Source of the DNA: Laburnicola sp. R22_1
Taxonomy: Eukaryota; Ascomycota; Dothideomycetes; Pleosporales; Didymosphaeriaceae
Reading direction: 5' to 3'
Assembly: GCA_014281115.1 (NCBI GenBank)
Contig: JACONQ010000003.1
Coordinates: forward strand, 2,108,001 to 2,172,000
Length of the DNA: 64,000 bases
Shown: positions 10,856 to 22,325 of the stretch, piece by piece
Layout: each line of letters begins with the position of its first letter
Position numbering within the stretch: the first letter of the stretch is position 1
Position numbers and translations under genes: made by a program
Notes under the pieces: model-generated
Database searches by the model: none
The model's input: only the letters and a program-made list of their open reading frames with translations
Told to the model about the DNA's origin: nothing

Positions 10856-12685
10856 ATGTATTGGACTACTAAGCTGGTTAGACCACTAAGCTAGTTAGTT
10901 TTTCTTAGCAACAATAACTTAAGGTTCTCTATTAGTATTATTACTACTAACACTATCTAAAAATATTTTTATAAGCGTAATATTTAATTTAGAAAATAAG
11001 TTTTGAGCCTTCTAATAGGTCTTTATATTATGCCTAGTCCCTTTATACTTCCTATGTTAGTATTATATTAAAGATGCCTCTCTAGAGGCACTAGTACTAT
11101 GCGCCTTCTTAGATAAATTTGCCCTTATAGATAGACTTATAGCTACCTAATTTGCTACTTATCTAAAGTCTAAGGTACCTTCTTACTAGATCTACTTCCT
11201 TTTACGCAATTTTTACTTAGTTAATACCTCTATTTACTTATATAGTTTTATAATCTAGGTTATTATTAATATACTTTAGTATGCAAAAGTTTTAGCAGTC
11301 TTTATAAGCTACATAAGCTTAATAAGAATAGTAGAAGGTAATTTTCTAATCGATTCTATTACTAATTTTATCTAGAACCTAAGTTTAGCTGTATTACTTA
11401 GGGTTTTAGACTACTAGGATACCTTAAGAAGGGATTATTCTAGTAAGGTATGTAATTGCATATCTAGGCAATTTAGCACTATACCTAGGCTTAATAGAAT
11501 AAGGCTAAATGCCTTAAAAGCCTTTTTATAGTTTTTTAGTATAAATGTATTAAAAAACACGTTGCGAAAGGCTAGAAGGAAGCCCTTTTTATTAATATAG
11601 TAAACGTGTTTCCTTGCTAAGTCTTAAATATATTAGAAGTACTTTAACTTTAGTAGTGCAAAATAAACTATATTAAGTAGCTAAAGGACATGCGATAAAT
11701 ACGCTAGTATGTAGAGCGTTAGGATCTTTTATTCTAAATAGTAGTCCTTAAAATGCTAAGATTAGTAGCTCTTATAGCTATTTAGAATTAGTAGCCTCTA
11801 TAACCCTATCTAGCGCGCCTTTATATACGCGTTAAAGTACTTTAACTATGTAACTCTAAGTTTATTATTTGTCTAGCTATTATTAGAGATAAATAGCTTC
11901 TAATTATAGAGAATATTAGCCTCCTTATACTACGCTAAGATATAGACTCGCCCTTTATAAATAATAAATAGTAGAGTAGTATAGCTAGCAGCGTAGATAC
12001 TTTACATAATTATTACCTACTTCTAATTGCCTAGTTAAACTATTATTAGTTAAGCACATCTTTCTAAACTTATTATAACTTTTATCTAGAAGTCCATTTA
12101 TTAAAGTTACAGATATGCTTATCTAGCACGCTATAGTTAGCTTTTATATCCTTTATAAGCTAAAACTACGCGTTTATTATCTTTAGATTCTCCTATTATA
12201 TCCTCTATTAATTTTTTGCTTAATTCTAGGCTATTTTTAGCTTAACTATACGCGATATAAAGTGTTTACTCTAATTTACCCATATAGGGCCTCTTTACCT
12301 AACAGCTAGTAGTTTATTGGCTATATCTTCTATCTTATAATACTAGGGCGTAAATCCTCGTAAATTAAGGTTAAAAATATATTAGATAAGCGTCTGCTCT
12401 TTAGTTATAGTAAAAAGGCCTATATTAGGGTAGGTATTTACTCTAGATTAAATTCTGTTATATTAATTAGTAAAGGTAGATCTTAAGATATTATACGCGT
12501 TGGCGGCGCATTACAGGCTTAAAAATTGCTTTTCTTAATAGGCTTAGAGGGCAAGATTAACTTTGCATTCTTTATTAAATAATAACGCGTTATATTATTA
12601 AGACATTGCTAGAAAAGTGTAGTAGTGATAATCTTAGCAAAACTAACTAGCTCGGTGGTCTAACTAGCTTAGTGGTCTAATACGT
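10856..12685 (-). mobile_element. P2: Fot1/pogo-type transposon, heavily mutated
   Basis: A 1830-bp element with TA duplications (10854-10855, 12686-12687) and TIRs starting atgtattggactac / acgtattagaccac. Each TIR has two tandem ~17-bp units (ccactaagctagttaga type). The interior aligns with P3 on the minus strand (blocks near 11210-11240, 11930-11960 and 12310-12350), so it carried the same kind of transposase, now full of stops. It is more mutated than P1, P3 and P4. Confidence 0.85.
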
Positions 12686-12835
12686 TATTATATTTCCTAA
12701 ATTATGCTTTCCTATATTAGAATCTAATAACTTTATAGATTACTTATTAGCTATTATAAACTTAACAATTATAACTTTTTAAATTATTTAAGTAGTGAGA
12801 TTATGCCGTTAATTTTTAATTATATCTTTACTAAT

Positions 12836-12944
12836 CCTTTTACGGCTTTTTTAATTACTAAGCAGCGGACTCTGCTTCTTTTGTGATATTATTTATGATA
12901 AAAGCCTTTGTCGTCCTACTCCTAGATAGATAAAATAACGCCAC
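12836..12944 (+). mobile_element. Retroposon G, copy 4 (109-bp 3' end only)
   Basis: Only the terminal 109 bp of G, ending ...aaaataacgccac, inserted between exact 14-bp duplications atatctttactaat (12822-12835 and 12945-12958). It keeps the hairpin agcag-cggact-ctgct. A severely truncated copy with an intact, duplicated target is a classic sign of target-primed reverse transcription with early stop. Confidence 0.85.
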
Positions 12945-13084
12945 ATATCTTTACTAATATTAAAAATATACTTAATATCTACTTATAAAATCTATACTAT
13001 TAAGACTTTTTTTAATTTATATAAGTTAAAAATAAAATATTTAATAAACTTTCTACTATACTAGTATATTAAACTTACTATAAT

Positions 13085-13252
13085 TAACTACCTTATTAGC
13101 ACAAGTGGCCGATTTACGCGTGCTAACAATTAGTCTCTAATATATCTTACTATTTTACCTTTTTTAATATGTTTTTAGCACACCTATAGCTTTTCCTTAC
13201 AGCGTTGTACTATATACTAAAAGGTCTACGATATTTCTATTCTAGATATTAA
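13085..13252 (-). repeat. Repeat family D, copy 2 (first ~165 bp)
   Basis: Minus-strand match to the start of D: blocks aaaggtctacgatatttct, gcacacctatagctttt and ttagcacaagtggccgattt (a mutated form of the cacgtgcaaa block). The start, tctagatattaa, is slightly altered. Confidence 0.6.
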
Positions 13253-14489
13253 ACTTATTACTCTTCTTATCTATAGAAGCTCTTAGCTATATTTCTCCTT
13301 TTATCTAAGTTAAGTCTAAGTTATAATTAATATCTAGCGTAGATAAACTTTAGCTAAAGGCAAAAAGATTACTAAACTATAAACTAGACAGTGAAAAAGT
13401 CTTTTAAAACTATTTACTACTTTATAACTATTTTAGGTTCGTTTTTAAGACTAAAGTAGAGCTCTTAGCTATTAGGGTACTCTAGAAACTATTTGTAATA
13501 TATATACTTATTCTAAGTTTTTATATCTTATCCTATATAACTATTAGTATATAACTATAATAAATAACTATAATTGTAATATTGTATATACTATAGGCTT
13601 TTATAGAAAAATTAATATTATTATATAATTAAATAAAAAGCTTTTTTCTATCTATTCGTAAGTATTACTTACGTAACTTCTCTTATTCTATTTTAGCTGC
13701 AGCTTATATAGCCTGTAGCTATTTAATATTATTTTACTTTGTAATAAGCTTATTACTTATCTTATTTATAAAATTAAAGAGCTAGTTATATATCAGCTAG
13801 ATATATAAAACTTAAAATATCTAGTTTTTACTTAAAAGTTTATAACCTCTATAATGGCACTATAGGGATTATTACGCTATATATAAGATAATAGTAAATA
13901 TTAGAATCTAAATATAGGATAGTAGTAATACCTATATAAGGTAAATATATAGATGGACTATATATATAGCCTTACTTAGATTTTTCTTAAAACTATACTA
14001 GTCTAAAAAGAAAAATAGCTAATAATAATATAAGCAAAAGAGTTGTACTTTAAATTAGTAATACTACCTTTTCTTTTCTTAGCAGTAACTCTAGTGCTAC
14101 TAAAATTCTTATAACTATATATTAATTCCTACATAACTATTACACTCTATTATACTTTATTATAATCTATTACGCTCTATTGTACTCTATTGCGTGCTAT
14201 TTTATTCTATTTCTAATTATTATAATTCTTATAGTAATTTTATAGTAATTACAATAAACTTAGTCTAACTTATTAATATCTATTAATGCTACTTTATTAT
14301 TAGAGTTATTATTACGGAACTTAGTATAAGCTAAAACCTTACTAAAAGCATTACTATAAGGAGGGTTTCTAAAAGAACTACTATCTATTACTAAGTTAAG
14401 ACTTATATCTATTTATTTCTAGGTATTTAAGTAGATGTTTATAATAAGAATAGTAGTAGTAAAGTATACATTACTATTCTTATATATAA
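13253..14489. other. Unassigned degenerate sequence, probably gypsy 3' region
   Basis: About 1.2 kb downstream (minus sense) of the gypsy integrase relic at 14490-15187. It probably holds the end of pol, the untranslated region and LTR remains, but I could find no LTR pair. Homopolymer-poor, stop-rich, no domain seen. A run of variants of attntactctatt lies near 14145-14205. Confidence 0.35.
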
Positions 14490-15187
14490 TAAGCTTGTTA
14501 AAGTTATATAGTATACTAGATTTTTTTAAGTTTTTAGTATAGAAACTAGTAATAAGTTAACGGTAATTAAGTAAGTTATAGTAGGGCTTTTGTATAGGCT
14601 TTATAAAACTATTCTATAAAACTTTATACTTTATAACACTATAGTGAAGTATATAATTTTTCTCTTTAACTTATTTAACTAGTACATAAGCATAGCTTTT
14701 ACCTTATAGTTTTTATCTATTGATTTATTTAGTAGAATATTATCTTTAATATAGATTTAGCTTCTAAGTAATTACTTATTATATAGGCATAGTAGCTATA
14801 AGTAGAAGGTATTATATATCTAGCCTATTTGTTTAGGTAAGTTAAGCTTATAAGATATATTATTAATAACTTATATAATATAAGAAAGTCTCCTATTCTT
14901 ATAGTTTAGTAAAGAACTAGATTTTTTAGTTTTAAGATTATATATACCTAATAATACCTTATTACTAACTTTAAAATATAATGCTAGTGCGTATTTTATA
15001 TTACAATACTTAATTTACTTAGCTTATACTTATTATAAATTATTATATAAAAAGCTATATAATTAAGATAAAAAGTTAATAAAGTTATCTATATAGTAAT
15101 AGTCTATATAGGTAAATACTATAAGTAAGTACTTACTAGTGCGCTTACTAGTATTAGTATTTTTACTTACGAACTTAATAATATATA
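14490..15187 (-). pseudogene. Gypsy relic II: integrase C-terminus and chromodomain-like end
   Basis: On the minus strand, YFKVSNKVLLGIYNLKTKKS (about 14930-14985) and the segment after it match the family pattern FKVGDKVLLSTKNLKTKRPS...PFKVLEKI..AYRLDLP..IHPVFHVSLL. A basic YKVKAMLMYQLNKLKRKIIY stretch (about 14640-14700) sits where the chromodomain (EYEVEEILD...YLVKWKGY) belongs. This end of pol normally docks pre-integration complexes on DNA or heterochromatin. It is split from the rest of integrase by D at 15188-16482 and is full of stops. Confidence 0.75.
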
Positions 15188-16482
15188 ATTTAGGAAGAGA
15201 AATATCGCAGACCTTTTAGTATACAGTACAACGCTGTAAGGAAAAGCTATAGGTGTGCTAAAAACATATTAAAAAAGGTAAAGCAGCTTAGAAATAGGTT
15301 ATGCTAGGGACTATTTATTATAACTATTTGTTAGCACGTGCAAATTCCTTCTTTATACTAGAGGTAGTTAATAACATAATATATAGTCGCCTGCGTGCAT
15401 ACAATATAAAATTTGCAACTAGAGATAAAGTAATTATCTATCTACTATATAATATATTTAATTGTTGCGTAAGATCTTAGGTCTATACTATATCTATTCC
15501 TTATCCTAAAAACGCTATTACTATTAGTACTAGATATATAGTATTATATCCCTACCTAGAAGACGCAAATAATAACATAGCTAGGTACAACGCAGCTAGG
15601 TATAACACAGCTAGGTATAATTGCTAGATACTACTTAATATTAAAAACTATATAGTTAATACTAAAGATCTATGTGGTAAGTAGATAGCTACTATAGAAC
15701 TAGATTGCTATATTAAGCAGAATATAGATATTAATAAGTAGGAGACTAGAATTAAAGATAGAATAAGTCTTATAATATAGATTACTTTATACTAGTTTAG
15801 GTGCAAAGTGCTTACAACTATTAAAGATAAAAGCTAAAAAAATATAAATATTTTCATAAAGTAAAAGTCTAGACTAGCGGCTATATACTACTATATAGCT
15901 TATAGAAATAATTACTACTAAGGTCTATAAGCAATATTAGATCTCTAATTAATAGCTTATTACTTCTATAATAATAGCTATACTAAGTAGGCGCTAGAGG
16001 CGTAAAGGATATATAAGTACGCGCTTATACTATAGAATTTCTATAGGGAATAAGTAGAGTAATAGCTAGGTGTCTAGAAGTTAATAAGTTAATAAATTGT
16101 CAGTAGAGGATAATAAGGTGCTATTTAGTATTAGGAGTAGGCGCGCGCGCAATTTATTATATATTATAGTAGTAGAGTATATATCTAGGGGTTCTAAGTA
16201 GTTAATTATCTAGTAACGTAGTAAAAGATTAAAAGGTAGGTATTAATTTTCTAGTAACGCGATATGTAGATAGGAAAACGGGGTGTTATTATTATAGGTT
16301 GTCTTAGAAGCTAGAGGAGGCATTAGAAAAACTTTAACGCACTCTAGTCCTAGGGCTTTAGAATATATATAATATTATATAGGCGCTAATAATGTAATAA
16401 AAAAACGCAGTAATTAAATACAGTAGGGCTACTTAAAAACTAATAAAGAGAGGCAGTTTATACTTCTGCATAGAAGAAAGAA
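15188..16482 (+). repeat. Repeat family D, full-length copy 3
   Basis: About 1.3 kb, the most complete uninterrupted D copy. It starts atttaggaagagaaatatcg and ends near the imperfect hairpin acttctgcatagaag (16461-16475). It interrupts gypsy relic II between integrase parts. Contains a 15-bp tandem array (acRYagctaggtaYa, three units, 15574-15619). No coding frame was recognised on either strand. Confidence 0.7.
15574..15619 (+). repeat. 15-bp tandem repeat inside D
   Basis: Three adjacent units: acatagctaggtaca, acgcagctaggtata, acacagctaggtata. The D copy at 20927 has a single aacacagctaggtata here, so this is a local expansion. Confidence 0.75.
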
Positions 16483-17475
16483 ATAAAATATAAACTAATA
16501 ACCATAGTTACTAATAATATTTTTTAGAAAATTCTTTTACGCTAAATATAGGTAATAAAGGCTTTTATAACTACTTTAGCTATAATTTTAACTATAGGAA
16601 TAAACTTTTTCTTTTACTAAGCTAGTTTATAATACCTATCATAACTATATAAATTTAACTATTATTATAATAAGGTAATAAACTAGTATTAAAATTTATT
16701 AAGATAAATTTTAAATAGTAGTTTAAAATTAGTAGCAAATATAGTAAGGTATGTTTAGTATTATAATATAGCTTACTATAGTAACAAAATATATAGGTGT
16801 AAAGATAGAAAATAATAGTGTACATTATATATAGTTAGTAATACTAGTACCTAATATACTTATAAGTACTTTTATAACTAATATATCTAGCTATAATACT
16901 ATTATAAGCTTGCTTAAGGATGCGTATATAAAGATCCTTATTATTAAGAATATAGAGTTAGTTTTTAATATATAGTAAGCTCTTACTTAGCTAATAGCTT
17001 ATAACTTTAATTTTAAGTTCCTGCTTAAAAAGCTTTTTTAGTAGGCATTAGGCCGTAGTTCTAATAGTAGTAATAATACTCTAAACTATCTTATTAGAAG
17101 CGTAAGCTATCCTAATATTCTTAAGTAATAATACTATTTTTTTCTGTTATAGCTATAGTAGCAAAGTTATTATTATTAGCTATAGGTTTAGTAATATAGT
17201 ATAGCATAGCTATAAGCTATATACTAAAATAGTAGCTTTTATTTAATAAAGTATAAGTAATAGTAATTATATAATATAAACCTTCACTGTTAAAAATTTC
17301 TAAATATAGAACTATTTAAACTTAATATTATTAATATGTATTAATATTATCTTTAGATAAGTTACCTAAATAGTGTATTAGAATATTAGGTTGTATATTT
17401 TACTTATGTAAATAATATCTAATATAAAAGTTAAATTTAGCTAGAAACTTTATTTATTATACTTATTATTAGTTA
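16483..17475 (-). pseudogene. Gypsy relic II: RNase H end and integrase zinc/core part
   Basis: The minus strand reads KFLAKFNFYIRYY (about 17420-17455; family FLSRFDFVIRYRPG), the usual RNase H to integrase linker, then a spacer and degraded integrase N-terminal and core sequence toward 16500. The frame continues into 19328 when P3 and one TA are removed, giving YFIISKQLN-QQQV-QQIKFLAKF. No intact DDE triad was identified. Confidence 0.75.
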
Positions 17476-19325
17476 ACGTATTCTATTAGCGAGCGAGTTA
17501 GATTAGCAAGCGGATTAGTTTTCCTTAGCAACACTATAGTACTGCAAACTTTAATTTAAATCACTATTAACACTATCTAAAAACAGCCCACTAAGAGTAA
17601 TATCTAAGCTAGAAGATAACTCTATAGCCTTTTAGTAGGTTCTCGTGTTGTGCCTAGTGTCCCTATAGTTACCACAGCGGCGTTGTGTTAAGGGGTCTCC
17701 CTTAGTGTTACCTCCACCCCGCGCCCTTTTAGACGATTTTGCTCTAATAGAGGGACTCCTAGCTACTAAATCTACTTCCTAGCCAAAGTTAAGTACTCCA
17801 CTATACTAGAGACGCTTCCTTTTACGCGATTTTCGCTTAGTAAGCAGCTCTATCTACTCCTAAAGCTTAGCGAGTTGGCCTATTATAAGTACACCTTAGT
17901 AAGCTAGACTTTTAGCGCTCTTTGTAAGCTGTGCGAGCCTTATAGTAATAGTAGTTAGTAATTTCTTAATAAATTCTATTACTAGCTTAGCCTATAACAA
18001 GAGATTAATAGCGTTTTTTAGTATTTTTAATTACTAGGACTTATTTAGTATAGGTAGTTCTAGTGGAGTATAAAGTCGCATATTAAGGCAATCTACCACT
18101 ACTAACGCGTCTAAAGGAATAAGCCTAGAGGCCTTAAAGACTTTTCTGCAATTCTCTAGTATAAATATAATAAAAAATGCATTGTAAAAGGCTAGTAGAA
18201 AGCCCTCTTTATTAATATAAAAGACGTGTTAGCGCGCTAAGTCTCGTACACGCTAGGAGTACTTTAGCTTTAGTAGCGCAAAACAGACTATACTAAGCAG
18301 CTGTAGAATATAAGATAAGTGCGCTGGCATGTAGAGGGTTAGGATCCTCTATTCTAGATAGTAATTCTTAAAATCTTAGGATTAGTAGCTCTTATAGCTG
18401 TCTAGAATAAGTAACCTCTATAACCCTACTATACGCGGCCTTATATACGCGTTAAAGTGCTTTAACTACGCAACTCTAAGCTTGTTGTTAGTCTAGCTAG
18501 TCTTGGAGACTAAAAGCTTCTAATTGCGGGGGATACTAGTCTCCTTATACTACGCTAAGATATGGACTCGCTCTTTATAAATAATAAAGGGTGGGACAGC
18601 ATACCTAGTACCGCAAATGCTGTAGATTACTATAACTCACTTATGGTCGCCTAGCTAGATAAGATTAGGTTAAAAACGTCTCTTTAAGCCTATTACAATC
18701 TTTATTAAGCTAATAAGTTCTATCTAGAAGCTAGTCTTATTAAAGTTATAGATGTCTTAATCCTACACTCTATACTTGGCTTTTGTCTCCTCTATAAGCT
18801 AAAACTACGCGTTTATTACTTCTAGATCCTTCTATTATATCCTCTATTGGTCCTTTGCTTAATTAAAGGCTATTTTAAGCTTAGGTATACGCTTTACAAA
18901 GCATTAAGTCTAGCATTTACTTATAGGGTCTCTATACCGCGCAGCTAGCAGTTTATTAGCTATACCCTCTACCTTATCTAGTTAGGGTGCAAATCCTTGC
19001 GAGTCTAGATTAAGTATGTATTAGATAAGCGTCTCCTCTTTAGTTATAGTAAGCTTCGCTATATTAGCGTAGTTATTTGCTTAGGTAGCGTTTCTGTTAT
19101 ATTAGCAGGTTACTATAGTTCTTGGGACATTATACGCGTTAGCGGCGTATTATAGACTTAAAAATTGTTTATTCTAATAGGCCTAAAGGGCAAGCTTAAT
19201 TCTGCTTTCTTTATTATATAATAACGCGTTGCATTGTTAAGACATAATAAGTTATTGTGAGGTATTATAGTCTTGGCAAAAACTAACCCGCTCGCTACTC
19301 TAACCCGCTCGCTAATAGGATACGT
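17476..19325 (-). mobile_element. P3: Fot1/pogo-type transposon in gypsy relic II
   Basis: 1850 bp with TA duplications (17474-17475, 19326-19327) and TIRs acgtattctattagcgagcg / acgtatcctattagcgagcg. Each TIR contains two tandem gcgagcgagttaga-type ~17-bp units. Its interior is GC-richer and has fewer stops than the gypsy relic it interrupts, so it is younger. Confidence 0.9.
17620..18900 (-). pseudogene. P3 transposase relic (DDE_1 plus C-terminal zinc knuckle)
   Basis: Minus-strand DDE_1 transposase. First catalytic site YNFNKTSF (about 18735-18758; Asp changed to Asn). VPPFIIYKERVHIL (about 18555-18600) resembles the PPFIIFRGKHHL block of P4. Second site LLILDSYKSY (about 18385-18415; Asp kept). 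Third site LQLLSIVCFALLK (about 18275-18310; Asp lost). After a K/R-rich segment (KRKSRKRKRL, about 17815-17845) comes a zinc-knuckle remnant CGNYRDTRHNTRTY (about 17645-17690), matching CX2CX4HX4C with two Cys changed to Tyr. Same domain order as P4. Confidence 0.82.
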
Positions 19326-19741
19326 TAAGCTACTTACTAATTATAAAGTACTATAAAACTAAATAATTAATAAAAATATTAATAGAATTTTAGGTATCTT
19401 AAAGCGTACATTTTTACTTTTTAAACACATATACTATAGCTAAAAGCTTTTTATTATAGATTTTATAGTTATATTTAGTAGGGTTTATTTTATATAATAA
19501 GTATATAATAGGTTATAGTGTATCTTAATTACTCATTTATAATATAATAGTAATAGTAATAAAGTTAAATATATTAGTCTTTAACTAGATTTCTTTATCT
19601 AAGTTAAAGTAAATAAGTATAAGCGCTATTATAAAGGCTTACTTAAGCGCGTTAATTATAGTTATAGTAGGAAATCTTAGTGTAATAGGCTAGTCTTTTA
19701 GTGTATTAGATTTTATAAAATTAGTTAATAGATAAGTCTTA
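19326..19741 (-). pseudogene. Gypsy relic II: RNase H domain
   Basis: The minus strand gives an RNase H domain: FITITIILQ (family YAIGAVLSQ), KINPTKYNYKIYNKKLLAIV (about 19430-19492; family KMSPAECNYEIYDKELLAIV), and YFIISKQLN at the P3 insertion point (19326-19355). A catalytic Asp is Asn in LKTNIFNF (family VETDASDY). RT should follow upstream (right), where G5 interrupts. Confidence 0.82.
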
Positions 19742-19845
19742 CGCTCTTTTTAATTACTAAGCAGAGGGCTCTGCTTTTTTTATTATATTATTTAAGATAA
19801 AATGCTTTATTATTCTACCCCTAGGTAGATTAAATTAACACTATA
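19742..19845 (+). mobile_element. Retroposon G, copy 5 (~100-bp 3' end)
   Basis: Terminal ~100 bp of G (cgctctttttaattactaag ... ttaaattaacac). Flanks tagataagt (19729-19737) and taggtaagt (19846-19854) form an imperfect duplication with one transition. This is the one short copy whose end reads cac-tata rather than cac-ata. Confidence 0.65.
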
Positions 19846-19857
19846 TAGGTAAGTAAT

Positions 19858-20176
19858 CTAGCTAAATCTCTTAATAAAATATTAATAAAAGTTTATAAAG
19901 CCTAAAAAGGTCTATATAAGAGGCTAAGCGCCCTTTTACTAGTTATCTAGCCTACTACCTTAGAGTCTTAGAGTTCTAAGTTTATACTTCTCTAGAGCTA
20001 AAAGTATATAAGTTTATAGCTAAAGTTACTTGTAAATTCTATTAAATTTATAAGTTTACGTAGGGAACTCTAACCTTTTAGTTTAAAGTCTCTTATATTA
20101 AATTTTATTAATCTTTTCTAATCAGAAAGCTTATAAGATCTGCTTAATACGCTAAGCATAAATTTATAAATATAAA
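19858..20176. other. Unassigned gypsy-related segment
   Basis: About 320 bp between two G insertions. Long quasi-open reading on both strands when RIP stops are ignored; no motif recognised. By position it should be the RT part of gypsy relic II, but I could not confirm that. Confidence 0.35.
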
Positions 20177-20187
20177 AAAAAAGTTAT

Positions 20188-20356
20188 GTGTCTTGTTAAA
20201 TTAACTACCTAGGAGTAGAACGACAAAGGCTTTTATCTCAAATAAGATAACAAAAAAAGCAAAGCCCCCTGCTTAGTAATTAAAAAGAGCGTAAAAAAGA
20301 TGTAATCACAAAAAAAACGCGTTCGAACTGCTAAGCAACCTTGGCGGTCTTGGCGC
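20188..20356 (-). mobile_element. Retroposon G, copy 6 (169 bp)
   Basis: Terminal 169 bp of G with exact 11-bp duplications aaaaaagttat (20177-20187 and 20357-20367). Sense is minus, and the 3' junction reads ATA. It is among the least mutated G copies, keeping cctaggagtagaacgacaaa and agcaaagccccctgct, so it is a good template for a G consensus. Confidence 0.8.
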
Positions 20357-20367
20357 AAAAAAGTTAT

Positions 20368-20768
20368 AGTATACTTATTATACTTAAATAACTTTATACT
20401 TTAGGTTTAACTAATATAAAAAGATATAATTTAGTTTATAGTACCTTTAAAAAGGATTTTAGTAAGTAGTTAAATGAGATATTAAGATTTTTTAACTGTA
20501 TAAATAAGTATAAATATAATAAAGGGAGTACTAAAGCCTTTTTATAAAAGAAAAATCCTTTTATTTCCTATCTAAAATAATAAGTTACTAAATCCTAATA
20601 GTAAGAAGTTCTAAAAGTAGATATTACTACTAACTTTACTAACAAACTATATATAAGAGGCTATAATAAAATAAAATATATATAAAAAATTAAGCTAGTT
20701 TACTAGTATCTTTAAAACTAAATATTAATAAAACTTTAAGTATCTTTCTAAAACAGGAAAGGTCCTAA
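20368..20768 (+). pseudogene. Gypsy gag-like relic
   Basis: About 400 bp with a Q/K/Y-rich plus-strand reading (…LYKQVQIQQREYQSLF…) compatible with an LTR-element gag, but no zinc knuckle is seen. The last ~130 bp repeat at 7040-7248 in inverse orientation. Confidence 0.4.
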
Positions 20769-20852
20769 TATTAGAAAGAGAAACATCGCAGACCTTTTAG
20801 TATACGATACAACGCTGTGAGAAAAAGCTATAGGTGTGCTAAAAACGATTTT
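20769..20852 (+). repeat. Repeat family D, copy 4 (84-bp start only)
   Basis: Starts tattagaaagagaaacatcg and ends at gctaaaaacg (20852). It sits 75 bp upstream of a second D start (20927), so two D starts lie in tandem. Confidence 0.65.
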
Positions 20853-20926
20853 AAAATAATAATAAAAAGTTACTTTAAAACTTTTATAAAAATTCTCTAA
20901 ACTAATAAATATATTATAACCTTTAG

Positions 20927-22325
20927 TATTAGGAAAAGATATATCGCAGACCTTTTAGTATACAGTACAACGCCATAAGAGAAAGCTATAGGTGTGCTAA
21001 AAACGCATTAAAAAAATAAAGTAGCAAAATAGGTTAGGCTAGAGACTATTTATTAGCACGTGCAAATTAGCTTCTTATACTAGAGGTAGTTAATAATATA
21101 AGGCGTAGTTGCCTATATGCACGTAATATAAAATCTACAACTAGAAATAAAGTATTTATTTATCTACCATATAATATATTTAATTATTATATAAGATCTT
21201 AAGGTTAGTCTGCGCTATATCTATTCTTCGCCCTAAAGACGCTATTACTACTGGACGAATAGTATAATACCTCTATCTAGGAGATATAAATAACACAGCT
21301 AGGTATAATAGTTAAATACTACTTAATATTAAAAACCATATAGTCTTTACTAGGAATCTATATAGCAAGTAGATTACTATATTAAAAAGAATACGCATCT
21401 TCTTAAGTAGGAGTCTAGGACTAAAGGAAGGATAAGTTTTATAATATAGATTGCCCTATACTAGTTTAGATATAAGGTGCTTACAACTATTAGTAAGAAG
21501 AACTAAAATACAGATATTTTTATAAAGTAAGAGTCTAGGCTAGCAACTATATACTACTACGTAGCTTATAGAAGCAATTACTACTAAGGACTATAAGCAA
21601 TATTAGATTTCTAATTAATAGCTTATTACTTTTATAATAATAACTCTACTAAGTAGGTGCTAAAGGTGTAAAGGATATATAGGTACGCAATTATACTATA
21701 AGAAATCTAAAAGAGAAAGCTAGAGTAAGAATAACACTAGAAGTATTAGAGTGCTATTTAGTATTAGAAGTAAGAAGCGTATGCGTAATTTATTATATAT
21801 TATAGTAGTAAAGTAAAGTAGAGGTTCTAAGTAGTTAATTATCTAGTAATATAGTAAAAGGTTAACCGGTACGGTGATGCGGCCTTACACATGGTTTTGC
21901 GTGTGGATTTTTTTTTAGTTAGAGTGGGTGCGCCAAGCTCGCTTAGCGAGCTTGTACCACGCTAATCCTTTTTGTTAACACCTTAAAACGCTTTTCTGTA
22001 TATACAACAGTAGACTGCTATTATTGTTATCTTTTTATTAGAAACCTATTAGTCGTAAAAAAAACAATAGTAAAAGGTTAAAAGGTGGGTGTTAATTATC
22101 TAGTAACATAGTAGATAAGTAGGTAGGTAGAGTATTATTATTATGGATTATCTTAGAAGCTAGGAAAGACGTTAGAAAAACTTTAACGTGCTCTAGGCTT
22201 AGCGCGTATATAACATTATATAGGTACTAGTAACGTAATAAAAAAACGTAGTAATTAAACATAGTAGGGCCACTTAAAAACTAAATAAGTAGAGGCAGTT
22301 TATAACTCTTGCCTAGAAGAAATAA
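20927..22325 (+). repeat. Repeat family D, copy 5, with SINE S1 inside
   Basis: Near full-length D (tattaggaaaagatatatcg to actcttgcctagaag at about 22304-22318), interrupted by the 203-bp element at 21865-22067. Otherwise collinear with 15188-16482. No coding content recognised. Confidence 0.7.
21865..22067 (+). mobile_element. S1: SINE-like retroposon, well preserved
   Basis: A 203-bp insertion in a D copy with exact 14-bp duplications atagtaaaaggtta (21851-21864, 22068-22081). The D copy at 15188 has the uninterrupted site. It ends in an A-rich tail (cgtaaaaaaaaca) followed by ATA and contains a perfect 9-bp hairpin aagctcgct-t-agcgagctt (about 21937-21955). Related sequences are at 31946-32151 and 42608-42735. 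No open frame. An internal Pol III promoter is not obvious, so the SINE label rests on size, tail and target duplication. Confidence 0.8.

Noticed and set aside
15574..15619. Short spaced repeats as a CRISPR-like array
   Set aside because: Units are directly adjacent without spacers, in a eukaryotic repeat context.
15188..16482. Repeat D as a Helitron (3' hairpin)
   Set aside because: Copy 8 has an 8-bp target duplication and the ends lack the TC...CTRR pattern inserted between A and T.
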